In this document: positions 52,071-60,242 of the stretch, piece by piece
Numbering within the stretch: the first letter of the stretch is position 1
Layout of the letters: every line of letters begins with the position of its first letter
Source: Acinetobacter sp. NIPH 2100
Lineage (GTDB): Bacteria; Pseudomonadota; Gammaproteobacteria; Pseudomonadales; Moraxellaceae
Length of the DNA: 64,000 bases
Direction of reading: 5' to 3'
Assembly (NCBI RefSeq): GCF_000369805.1
Contig: NZ_KB850224.1
Span: 3,207,021-3,271,020, forward strand
Program-made: the position numbers and the translations under genes
The notes under the pieces: generated by a model
Told to the model about the DNA's origin: nothing
Databases searched by the model: none
The model's input: only the letters and a program-made list of their open reading frames with translations

Positions 52071-52100
52071 AAAAATGGTCTCTTTAGAGGCCATTTTTTA
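52071..52100 (+). terminator. Terminator after the desaturase gene
   Basis: An AAAATGG...CCATTTTT stem with an extra pairing TCTC/GAGG-type loop near 52085, followed by a T-run. It lies inside the upstream in-frame extension of selO, which argues for the internal selO start. Confidence 0.75.
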
Positions 52101-52193
52101 GGTCTGCAGATCGTGTTCCCTGCTCCCAACGATTCACTCTTTCACCGTTATATTTGCTATAGTCATGATTCAGCTCGACACGATGTTTCAGTT

Positions 52194-53636
52194 ATGCAAT
52201 TCAATCCTCGCTATGCTTCCCTCAATTCCAAGCTCTATCACCAACAACAGCCAAGTCCGTTGCGTGGTGCCAAAGCAGGTCATTTTAATGAAGCACTCGC
52301 CAATGAATTGCAGTGGAGCGACGAAGATAAAGCCAACTGGGTTGAAATCTGTAGCGGACAAAAAACCTTTGCTGAGTTTCCTCCTCTCGCCATGGTTTAT
52401 GCAGGGCATCAATTTGGACAATGGGCGGGACAACTCGGTGATGGTCGAGGTTTATTGATCGGGCAAATCCTGAATCAGCACGGTGAAACCATCGATCTCC
52501 ATCTAAAAGGTGCAGGCTCTACCCCCTATTCACGCATGGGTGATGGTCGTGCTGTGCTACGTTCCGTGATTCGTGAATATTTAGCGGGACATGCATTAAA
52601 TGCTTTGGGCGTTGCATCCAGTCATGCAGTGGGTTTCACAACCTCGACTCAGGGCGTACAGCGCGAAACCTTAGAACTGGGTGCAATGCTATTACGTACT
52701 TCCGAATGTCATATTCGTTTCGGTCATTTTGAATGGATCAATCAATACGCACCTGAGCTCTTAGCTGATTTCACCCAAAAATGTATCGAATGGCATTATC
52801 CGCAATGTTTAGATGCTGAAAACCCAATACTCGCTTTTGCTGAAGCCGTGATTGAGCGAACCGCCATCATGATTGCCAAATGGCAACTGGTTGGTTTTGC
52901 CCATGGCGTCATGAATACCGACAATTTAAACATTACTGGCTCAACACTGGACTTTGGCCCGTACGGGTTTATGGAGCGATTCCGCCCAAATTGGATCAAC
53001 AACCATTCCGATTACCAAGGTCGTTATACCTATCAAAACCAGCCGAGTATCGGACACTGGAATCTATGGACATGGCTAAATAATTTGATTCCTTTGGCAT
53101 CAGTTGAGGATAAAGAACAATTTAAACTCGATTTAGCCGCATGTTTAGAAAAATTTGAACCCAGCTTCTTGCATCATTATGGCCAAGGTCTATGCCAAAA
53201 AATGGGGCTACCAGAATTTCATAAAGACAGTCTTGATTGTAGTTTTGCCTTTCTTGGAATTTTGCAAACTGAACAACTGGATTACACCCAGAGTTTTCTT
53301 CGCTTGCAACAGCAGGATTACAAGGCATTGAGAGATGATTGTATTCATGTACAGCAATTTGATGATTTCCTGACACGCTATCAAAACATCCGACAGCATC
53401 AAGATACTGATGAATTAAATCGAACCATGCAGCAAGTCAATCCACAGTATATTCTGCGCAATCATATGGCACAGAAGGCTATTGAGCGTGCAGAGCGTGG
53501 TGATTTTAGTGAGGTTGATCGGCTATTTAAGCTATTGAATCAGCCTTATCAAAAGCAACCTAATTTAGAAACGGAACAAGATACCACACCTTTACCAAGC
53601 GATGTACCTGAGGTCATGGTGAGTTGTTCATCTTAA
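52194..53636 (+). CDS. selO: Protein adenylyltransferase SelO (YdiU)
   Basis: 480 residues from the ATG at 52194 (no strong RBS; upstream in-frame codons cross a terminator). Pseudokinase/AMPylase motifs: GDGRGLLIGQILN, HLKGAGSTPYSRMGDGRAVLRS, HAVGFTTSTQG, GVMNTDNLNITG and LDFGPYGFMERF. It ends in VSCSS like E. coli YdiU. SelO transfers AMP to proteins under oxidative stress and binds ATP in a flipped orientation. Confidence 0.93.
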   Translation: MQFNPRYASLNSKLYHQQQPSPLRGAKAGHFNEALANELQWSDEDKANWVEICSGQKTFAEFPPLAMVYAGHQFGQWAGQLGDGRGLLIGQILNQHGETIDLHLKGAGSTPYSRMGDGRAVLRSVIREYLAGHALNALGVASSHAVGFTTSTQGVQRETLELGAMLLRTSECHIRFGHFEWINQYAPELLADFTQKCIEWHYPQCLDAENPILAFAEAVIERTAIMIAKWQLVGFAHGVMNTDNLNITGSTLDFGPYGFMERFRPNWINNHSDYQGRYTYQNQPSIGHWNLWTWLNNLIPLASVEDKEQFKLDLAACLEKFEPSFLHHYGQGLCQKMGLPEFHKDSLDCSFAFLGILQTEQLDYTQSFLRLQQQDYKALRDDCIHVQQFDDFLTRYQNIRQHQDTDELNRTMQQVNPQYILRNHMAQKAIERAERGDFSEVDRLFKLLNQPYQKQPNLETEQDTTPLPSDVPEVMVSCSS

Positions 53637-53707
53637 TTTTGAATCGTTTTGGCTCCCTTGCAACGCTATCGCGACTCAGGGCGTATTCATTTTAAAAGAA
53701 GAAAATA

Positions 53708-54289
53708 ATGAAAATTGGATTACTTGTTGTAGCTGCGATTCCGGTAATTTTATTGGGGTTGGCTTTTTACCAATATGGTAAATTTTTGCCGACCCTGACC
53801 TCCCCCCACAAAGCGCTTTCAGCCGAAGAAATCCAGCAACTAAAACAAAGCAAACCCGTCACATCAATTGAAGTCTTTAAAAGCAAGCGCATTCTGCAAT
53901 TGAAACATCAACAGGAAGTCATTCGCAGCTATCCCATGCGGTTAGGCTTTGATCCCATCGGACATAAACAGTTTGAAGGTGATGGTAAAACCCCGGAAGG
54001 TGTTTATTCTATTGATTGGCGCAATCCACAGAGCGCGTATTACAAGTCTTTGCACATCTCCTATCCCAACCAAGAAGATAGAGCTTATGCGAAACAACAT
54101 CAGCGTTCGGCAGGGGGCGATGTCATGATTCATGGCAGTGTGCCAACACAAGTAACCTCGATACCTACAAGTGCAGGCTATATGCCACGTAAAGACTGGA
54201 CCTTAGGTTGTATTGCGGTGACCAATTCTGATATGGATGAGATATGGCAATTGGTCTCTGATCATACCTCTATTATTATTCATCCATAA
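53708..54289 (+). CDS. L,D-transpeptidase family protein (YkuD/YafK-like)
   Basis: 193 residues. An N-terminal membrane anchor or uncleaved signal (~4-21) precedes the periplasmic domain. Catalytic His142 is in VMIHGS and Cys168 in DWTLGCIAVTN, a YafK-type variant of the SHGC motif. The fold also includes EGVYSIDWRNPQSAYYKSLHISYPN. It cross-links or edits peptidoglycan or attaches lipoproteins; the particular activity is unknown. Confidence 0.88.
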   Translation: MKIGLLVVAAIPVILLGLAFYQYGKFLPTLTSPHKALSAEEIQQLKQSKPVTSIEVFKSKRILQLKHQQEVIRSYPMRLGFDPIGHKQFEGDGKTPEGVYSIDWRNPQSAYYKSLHISYPNQEDRAYAKQHQRSAGGDVMIHGSVPTQVTSIPTSAGYMPRKDWTLGCIAVTNSDMDEIWQLVSDHTSIIIHP

Positions 54290-54537
54290 TGAGTTAAACG
54301 TTTAGGCTGGCTTTGCGGATAAAGTCGGTGATTAAACCGAGCAAGGCTTATGCAGGGGATAAGTTATATAAAGAGAATTGATCTCAATTAGGCTCCCAAG
54401 ATCATCACAACCTTTTGTAAAGTAATGTAATATTTTTGGATGGATAAGATGTCAATTTTTCACTGAACAACCTAACAGCGGATAATTTCTACAAAATCTT
54501 TGCGAAACTATCCACATTTTCTGTGGATAACGCTGTG
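54290..54537. other. Gene-free AT-rich stretch before the tandem array
   Basis: About 250 bases without a credible frame. It contains the palindrome AATTGA-TC-TCAATT near 54378-54391, an AT-rich tract (54412-54490), the near-DnaA box CTATCCACA (54508-54516) and a perfect inverted box TGTGGATAA (54522-54530). No terminator for the L,D-transpeptidase gene was recognised. Confidence 0.55.
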
Positions 54538-54547
54538 GTTATCCACA
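54508..54547. promoter_or_regulatory. Cluster of DnaA boxes
   Basis: Three 9-mers lie close together: CTATCCACA (54508-54516, one mismatch), TTATCCACA in reverse orientation (54522-54530) and TTATCCACA forward (54539-54547). Two further perfect boxes are in repeat copies 2 and 3 (54717-54725; 54896-54904). The consensus used is TTATNCACA. Binding by DnaA is inferred, not shown. Confidence 0.6.
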
Positions 54548-55068
54548 GGATAAAACTTTTTGCAGTGCTCCACCCTTTACTCTCATCAGAACTCATCTCA
54601 TGTCAGCCTCTCTATAGGAAGGGAAAGAGATAAGTTCATCTGTAGAAACTGTTCCACATTTTCTTGGATATGAGCCGTATTGTAGCGGCGCAAGGGCGAC
54701 TAAAGCAGCGCAAGGGTTATCCACAGGATAAAAAATTTTACAGTGCTTAACCTTTTATCGTCACCAAAACTCATCTCATATCAGCCTCTCAATACGACGG
54801 AAAAAGAGATAAGTTTATCTATAGAAACTGTTCCACATTTTCTTGGATATGAGCCGCGCTGTAGCGGCGCAAGAGCGACTAAAGCAGCGCAAGGGTTATC
54901 CACAGGATAAAATTTTTTGCAATGCTTCACCCTTTATCCTCATCAAAACTCATCTCATATCAGCCTCTCTATACGAAGGGAAAGAGATAAGTTCATCTGT
55001 AGAAACTGTTCCACATTTTCTTGGATATGAGCGGTATTGTAGCTGCGCAAGGGCGATCACAGGATAAC
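54538..55068. repeat. Three tandem copies of a ~179-bp repeat
   Basis: Copy 1 spans 54538-54715 (178 bp), copy 2 54716-54894 (179 bp) and copy 3 54895-55068 (174 bp, shortened at its end). Each begins with the near-palindrome TTATCC-ACA-GGATAA, containing a perfect DnaA box. Each continues through AACTCATCTCAT(A/G)TCAGCC, AGAGATAAGTT.ATCT.TAG, AAACTGTTCCACATTTTC and TTGGATATGAGC. Copies 1 and 2 end in GCGCAAG.GCGACTAAAGCAG. CTCATATC and GATATGAG within a copy are complementary over a ~70-base span. No coding frame is conserved. Confidence 0.92.
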
Positions 55069-55078
55069 GTAAACTCAA

Positions 55079-55765
55079 TTACTCATCAGGATATTCGAAG
55101 CGATATCCAACCCCATAAACTGCTTGAATCCACTCATGGCGATTACCCGTATCCGCAGCTTCAGTAATTTTACGGCGCAGGTTTTTAATATGACTGTCAA
55201 TCACACGGTCCGCAACATCAAAGCTATCTGGATTGATATGATCAAGCAATTGTGCACGTGAATACACCTGACCTAAATGTTCTAAAAACAACTCCAGCAA
55301 ACGGAATTCGGTTGGTGTCAACGTCAATGCTTTTTGTTGATACCAAATCCGTTGTTGTGCTTTATCAATACGGAACAAATCATTTTGTTCAGGCTCAGCT
55401 TTACGCTCCAAACGACGTAAAACAGCTTGCACACGGGCAACCAATTCTTTTGGACTAAATGGCTTACAGATATAGTCATCTGCGCCCATATTTAAGCCTA
55501 AGACGCGGTCAATTTCCTCAGTACGAGCGGTGACCATAATGATCGGCAGATCAGACTGCTCACGTACTTTACGGCAAATGGTCAAACCATCCATACGTGG
55601 GACCATCAAGTCTAAAATCATCAAACTTGGTTTACGTTGCTGAAACTGAGCATAAGCATCTTGACCATCATGGAACATACTGACTTCAAACCCAGCAGCT
55701 TCTAAATAGTCACGAACCAACTGTGCGAGTTCAACTTCATCTTCAACCAACATAATATGTTTCAT
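55079..55765 (-). CDS. baeR: OmpR-family response regulator BaeR
   Basis: 228 residues from the ATG at 55765 (AGGA 9 bases upstream); an upstream extension to 55792 has no RBS. Receiver domain: acidic pair DE in LVEDEVEL, phospho-Asp in ILDLMVPRMDG (~residue 51), Thr in VTARTEE and Lys in CKPFSP. The C-terminal winged helix includes LTPTEFRLLELFLEH...VIDSHIKNLRRKI...VYGVGYRFE. It closely resembles Acinetobacter BaeR, which responds to envelope stress and controls efflux genes. It follows baeS by 45 bases. Confidence 0.92.
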   Translation of the reverse strand: MKHIMLVEDEVELAQLVRDYLEAAGFEVSMFHDGQDAYAQFQQRKPSLMILDLMVPRMDGLTICRKVREQSDLPIIMVTARTEEIDRVLGLNMGADDYICKPFSPKELVARVQAVLRRLERKAEPEQNDLFRIDKAQQRIWYQQKALTLTPTEFRLLELFLEHLGQVYSRAQLLDHINPDSFDVADRVIDSHIKNLRRKITEAADTGNRHEWIQAVYGVGYRFEYPDE

Positions 55766-55810
55766 GGTCTTCATCCTATCCATCATCCCCATTAAAAGAG
55801 GATTTAAAAG

Positions 55811-57481
55811 TTATTTAATCTGTTTTGGAAACGTCAGTACACAACGCAATCCACCCAAAGGTGAATGGTCAAAAGTCAGTGAACCACCTAAAGCCTGTGC
55901 CAGTTTACATGACAAAGCCAAGCCTAAACCGGTACCGCCCGTACTTCGAGTACGCGAATCATCGACACGATAGAAACGCTCGCCTAAGCGTGAAAGCTGC
56001 TCATCATTCACACCCAATGGACTATCATCCACATACATTATCCATTGTTGCTCATTTTGTTGAGTGTGAATCTGTATTTTTCCACCTTGCTCGGTATAGC
56101 GAACACAGTTACCCAGCAAATTGACAATAATCTGTTTAAAACGATCTCGGTCTAAAGATAGGACAGCACCTTCTCCAGACAATGTTACCTCGAGTTGGTT
56201 TTGCTCAAATGTAGATCTAAAGTTTTCAACTTCTTGCAGCACGACATCCCACGGGTTGACATCAGCAAAATAGCACTTCAGTTGTTGTGCATCAGCTTGT
56301 GCCAAATCAGCCAAGTCCTGAGTCAACTTTTTCAGGCTGCTGACCTGACGCATCATGGAATCGAGATGTTCAGGTGTGGCTTTACGAATGCCATCCTGCA
56401 TCGCCTCGATCTGTGCCTGCAAGACCGCCAATGGTGTTTTTAATTCATGTGAGGTATCAGATACCCACTGACGGCGCGATTCTTCATGATGATGCAAGAT
56501 ATCAGCCAAATGGTTGAGCTGATTGGACAAATCACCTAATTCATCATTCCGTCTGATCTTCACTTGATGCTGATAATTACCGCGCGTGAGTTCGCGAGTT
56601 GCGTTCAGCAAACGCTGAATCGGTTTTTTAAAATAAGTCGCCATTAGCAAGGCAGCAACCAGACTTGAAAGTACCGTAAGTGCATAGACCAAAAGTAAAT
56701 AACGTTTCTGATTGCTAAAGAAATTAATACTCGATGCATCATCCTGATCTAAAACAGGCTTCAAGCCTAAATAGCCAACCACCTTTTGCCCTACGATAAT
56801 TGGACGGAAGGCAATTTGATCCGTTGCAGGTTCACCCACAATAAACTGCTGTTTTTCATCATATAAAGACAAACGCGAGCTTAGGCCCAACCGATCAGGA
56901 ATCGAGACAAAACGCTTTTTGCCATGTTCTGCAGGGGTATTCAGTTTGTTTTCTTGCTTAGCGTCATTACTCTCTTTCTTTAAACGGAATTGACTTTGAC
57001 TTAAAGGAAAACGCAAACCTTCAAAGGGCTGATATTCTGAAGGCAAATTCTGTTTCAGAATTTTTAATTCTTCATCATTAAAGATTTGGCGATTTTTGAT
57101 TTCGACATTATTTTGCGCCAAGGTTGGAGACAGGCTTAACAAGGTATGGTCATTAAAATAACGTTGCTGTAAGGCAATATCATACTGACGACGCAGCCAC
57201 CATTGTGACAATCGATCATAGTCGTCAGGGGCTGCACTTCCCTCAATTTGTAGAATCTGTGCCTGAATCGCATTACCCCAGTCATGGTAAACCGTATAGA
57301 CATTGCCTAAATTCGCAATTAAACGGTCCAGTTTCTGCATTTCGACATCGGCCACATAACGTGCAAAGTTCTTTTGCATGGTCCAATGCAACACCCCCAA
57401 GCTAATCGTAGCGATTAACAAGGTCGTAAGTAATACCGTTAAAAACAAACGTAAGGCTAAAGGTACGCGACGAACATTCAA
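55811..57481 (-). CDS. baeS: Sensor histidine kinase BaeS
   Basis: 556 residues. TM1 (~10-32), a long periplasmic domain (~33-255), TM2 (~258-280) and HAMP (KKPIQRLLNATRELTRGNYQHQVK) are followed by a dimerisation helix with H-box SHELKTPLAVLQ. The catalytic domain has N-box LLGNCVRYT, G1 VDDSPLGV and G2 STGGTGLGLALSCKL. It phosphorylates BaeR in response to envelope stress. It is divergent from the Spy-like lipoprotein at 57613 (131-base gap). Confidence 0.92.
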   Translation of the reverse strand: MNVRRVPLALRLFLTVLLTTLLIATISLGVLHWTMQKNFARYVADVEMQKLDRLIANLGNVYTVYHDWGNAIQAQILQIEGSAAPDDYDRLSQWWLRRQYDIALQQRYFNDHTLLSLSPTLAQNNVEIKNRQIFNDEELKILKQNLPSEYQPFEGLRFPLSQSQFRLKKESNDAKQENKLNTPAEHGKKRFVSIPDRLGLSSRLSLYDEKQQFIVGEPATDQIAFRPIIVGQKVVGYLGLKPVLDQDDASSINFFSNQKRYLLLVYALTVLSSLVAALLMATYFKKPIQRLLNATRELTRGNYQHQVKIRRNDELGDLSNQLNHLADILHHHEESRRQWVSDTSHELKTPLAVLQAQIEAMQDGIRKATPEHLDSMMRQVSSLKKLTQDLADLAQADAQQLKCYFADVNPWDVVLQEVENFRSTFEQNQLEVTLSGEGAVLSLDRDRFKQIIVNLLGNCVRYTEQGGKIQIHTQQNEQQWIMYVDDSPLGVNDEQLSRLGERFYRVDDSRTRSTGGTGLGLALSCKLAQALGGSLTFDHSPLGGLRCVLTFPKQIK

Positions 57482-57612
57482 AAGCAGATTCTCAATAGTG
57501 TTCTATTTGTGGATTGTAACCAACATGGTCGAAAAAAACTCTCCATTGTTTCTTCATCTTTATTATCTAATCTTTAACCATCAAATCAACACTGACAATG
57601 CTGGATAAAACA

Positions 57613-57987
57613 ATGAACAAGACAAAAATCGTAATGATGACCACCCTACTCGGTTCTGTTTTAGGCTTGGCTGCCTGTCAATCGACGACGCCAGCAGAAC
57701 AGTCGATGAACCGTGACCACCACCGCCATAATATGCAACGTGCGCCCCTAACACCAGAGCAACGTGCTGAATGGCAAGCAAAACGAGAGCAACGCCTAGA
57801 GCAGCGCGAACAGATGCGTCAGGAACATCAAGCACAACGCGCTCAGATTGAGCAAGCTTGCCAAGGGAAACGCATCGGAGATCGCGTGAATATTCAATGG
57901 AATAAGCGTGTAATTCAAGGCACCTGTGAAGTTCGTTTCACCCCAGACAAATCGCAATTCAAGCGTCAAGCCAACGCAACAACTTAA
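57613..57987 (+). CDS. Small Spy-like/unknown lipoprotein divergent from baeSR
   Basis: 124 residues from the ATG at 57613 (an in-frame ATG at 57598 is possible). Lipobox VLGLAAC (Cys ~22). The mature part begins polar and His-rich (DHHRHNMQ). It then has an LTPEQRAEWQAKREQRLEQREQMRQ helix resembling the LTxxQ motif of Spy/CpxP periplasmic chaperones. The C-terminal region has two cysteines (QACQGKR; QGTCEVRF) that could form a disulfide. Spy is a BaeR target in E. coli. The family link is by motif and position only. Confidence 0.68.
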   Translation: MNKTKIVMMTTLLGSVLGLAACQSTTPAEQSMNRDHHRHNMQRAPLTPEQRAEWQAKREQRLEQREQMRQEHQAQRAQIEQACQGKRIGDRVNIQWNKRVIQGTCEVRFTPDKSQFKRQANATT

Positions 57988-58004
57988 TTCACCCTCTTCC
58001 TCAT

Positions 58005-58030
58005 CGGCGCTTTTATAGCGCCTTTTTTTA
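58005..58030 (+). terminator. Terminator after the Spy-like gene
   Basis: GGCGCT (58006-58011), loop TTTAT, AGCGCC (58017-58022), then T7. Confidence 0.85.
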
Positions 58031-58277
58031 CTTACACAGCTGCTTACGATTTTTAAATAAGCAGTTTGAGTCAAAAGCTAAAAAAACACCTACAATCTAA
58101 ACGCTTAAACAGGTTGAATCATAAACTTTGACTTAGCAGTCACTAAGAAATGACCTGCAAAAGCTTGTACCGAACTATAACTTGTTGCACGATTAGCAGT
58201 ACAAAATGGTGCCGTTGGGCATATTTATCATTGACTAAGATTATAACTCTGGTTTAACCAGTATTGAGGAACCCGCT

Positions 58278-60080
58278 ATGCCACAATACAAAGCACCCTT
58301 ACGTGATATGCAGTTCGTATTGCACGAATTATTAAATGCTGAAGCACATTACGCGAAACTTCCTGCATTTCAAGACACTGTAAGCCGTGAATTGGTTGAT
58401 CAATATTTAGAAGCAGCGGCTGATTTCTGTGAGAATGAACTTTCTCCGTTAAACCAAGTCGGCGACCGTGAAGGTTGTACTTGGAATGATGGTGTTGTAA
58501 CGACACCTACAGGCTTTAAAGAAGCGTATCAAAAATATATCGAACTTGGCTTCCCATCTCTTTCTGCTGATGAAGAATTTGGCGGTCAAGCATTACCAAA
58601 CTCTTTAGGGATCTCGATCTCTGAAATGGTTGGTACAGCAAACTGGTCTTGGGGTATGTACCCTGGCCTATCTCACGGTGCTGTTCGTACTTTAGAACAC
58701 CACGGTTCTGATGAGCAAAAGAACACTTACTTGCCAAACCTTGTTTCAGGTGTTTGGACAGGTACCATGTGCTTAACTGAATCTCATGCAGGTTCAGACT
58801 TGGGTATCATCCGTTCTAAAGCTGAACCAAATGCTGATGGTAGTTACGCGATCTCTGGCGAGAAAATCTTTATCTCTGCTGGTGAACACGACATGGCTGA
58901 GAACATCATCCATATCGTACTTGCGCGTTTGCCAGGTGCGCCAAAAGGCACTAAAGGGATTTCTTTATTCATCGTACCTAAATTCCACGTCAATGCTGAC
59001 GGTTCAGTTGGCGAGCGTAATGCGGTTCGTTGTGGTTCAATCGAACACAAAATGGGTATTCATGGTAACGCAACTTGTGTCATTAACTTTGACCAAGCAA
59101 AAGGTTACTTGATCGGACCTGAAAACCGTGGCTTAAACTGCATGTTCACATTCATGAACACAGCACGTATTGGTACAGCGGTTCAAGGTTTATCTGCATC
59201 TGAATCTTCTTTCCAAGGCGCTTTGGCGTATGCGAAAGATCGTTTGGCAATGCGTTCTCTTTCTGGTCCTAAAGCACCAGAGAAAGATGCCGATCCAATT
59301 ATCGTTCACCCAGCTGTTCGTAACATGCTTTTAACGCAGAAATCATTTGCTGAAGGCGGTCGTGCGTTGGTTTACTTATTGGCTCAATATGCAGATATCG
59401 TTGAAAAAGGCGAAACTGAAGAAGAGCGTAAGTTTGCTGACAACATCTTGTCTTTGTTAACGCCAATTGCAAAAGCATTCTTAACTGAAACAGGTTCTGA
59501 ATCTGCGAAGCACGGTGTACAAGTCTTTGGTGGTCACGGCTTTATTTCTGAACACGGTATGGAGCAAATCGTACGTGATACACGTATCGCTTGCTTATAC
59601 GAAGGAACAACTGAGATTCAAGCACTTGACTTGTTAGGTCGTAAAGTCTTGCAAACTCAAGGTGCAATGTTGAAAGACTTCACCAAGATCATCCACAAAT
59701 TTGTTGAAGCAAACAAAGACAATGCTGCGATGCAAGAATTCGTTGCGCCATTGGCTGCTGCCAACAAAGAATGGGGCGACATCACCATGCAAATCGGTAT
59801 GCGTGCGATGCAAAACCCTGATGAAGTTGGTGCAGCTGCGGTTGACTACCTATACTTCTCTGGTTATGTAACGCTTGCTTACTTATGGGCGCGTATGGCA
59901 CTTGTTGCTCAAGAGAAATTAGCTGAAGGTACAACTGAAGTTGACTTCTACAATGCAAAAGTGACGACTGCTCGCTTCTACTTCAAGAAGATCTTGCCAC
60001 GTGTTCGTTCGCATGTAGACGTACTTTCAACTGGCGTTGCGCCATTGTTTGAACTCGATGCGGAACACTTCTCTTTCTAA
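58278..60080 (+). CDS. Acyl-CoA dehydrogenase (long, DmdC-like C-terminal domain), paralogue 1
   Basis: 600 residues, about 200 longer than medium-chain enzymes owing to a C-terminal extension found in the 3-methylmercaptopropionyl-CoA dehydrogenase-type family. FAD/acyl-CoA motifs: MCLTESHAGSDLGIIRSKA, EHKMGIHGNATCVINFDQAKGYLIG and QVFGGHGFISEHGMEQIVRDTRI. The catalytic Glu lies in YEGTTEIQALDLLGRK. It oxidises an acyl-CoA to the 2-enoyl form and passes electrons to ETF. GAGGAA precedes the ATG. It is followed by a terminator and a second paralogue. Confidence 0.92.
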   Translation: MPQYKAPLRDMQFVLHELLNAEAHYAKLPAFQDTVSRELVDQYLEAAADFCENELSPLNQVGDREGCTWNDGVVTTPTGFKEAYQKYIELGFPSLSADEEFGGQALPNSLGISISEMVGTANWSWGMYPGLSHGAVRTLEHHGSDEQKNTYLPNLVSGVWTGTMCLTESHAGSDLGIIRSKAEPNADGSYAISGEKIFISAGEHDMAENIIHIVLARLPGAPKGTKGISLFIVPKFHVNADGSVGERNAVRCGSIEHKMGIHGNATCVINFDQAKGYLIGPENRGLNCMFTFMNTARIGTAVQGLSASESSFQGALAYAKDRLAMRSLSGPKAPEKDADPIIVHPAVRNMLLTQKSFAEGGRALVYLLAQYADIVEKGETEEERKFADNILSLLTPIAKAFLTETGSESAKHGVQVFGGHGFISEHGMEQIVRDTRIACLYEGTTEIQALDLLGRKVLQTQGAMLKDFTKIIHKFVEANKDNAAMQEFVAPLAAANKEWGDITMQIGMRAMQNPDEVGAAAVDYLYFSGYVTLAYLWARMALVAQEKLAEGTTEVDFYNAKVTTARFYFKKILPRVRSHVDVLSTGVAPLFELDAEHFSF

Positions 60081-60116
60081 ACATAGTTTAGAATGAGATG
60101 CAACGTTCATCACAGA

Positions 60117-60151
60117 AAAAGGACTGGTCAGTTTTGACCGTCCTTTTTTTG
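60117..60151 (+). terminator. Terminator between the two acyl-CoA dehydrogenase genes
   Basis: GGACTGGTCA pairs imperfectly with TGACCGTCC, followed by T7. A-run before. Confidence 0.75.
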
Positions 60152-60242
60152 TTTAATCAATGCTAAATTTACACTATTCAATTTATTTGTTCGTTTTATT
60201 TGATCACTTTGCACATCAAACTGTGCGTAGAAGGGAACGATT

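Noticed and set aside
52068..52193. N-terminal extension of SelO by 42 codons.
   Set aside because: It runs through the desaturase terminator hairpin and has no homology to SelO; the ATG at 52194 matches the family start.
53640..53690. Another copy of the dispersed repeat family (words GCAACGCTATCGCGACTC).
   Set aside because: Resemblance to the other elements is only partial, and the shared GCGACTAAAGC core is absent.
54843..55067. Open frame of 74 codons inside the tandem repeat array.
   Set aside because: It crosses repeat copies, is not conserved in copy 1, and has no RBS; the array is non-coding.
54508..55068. Chromosomal replication origin oriC.
   Set aside because: DnaA boxes are present, but dnaA, dnaN, rpmH and gyrB are absent and three boxes come from tandem duplication; called a DnaA-box cluster only.
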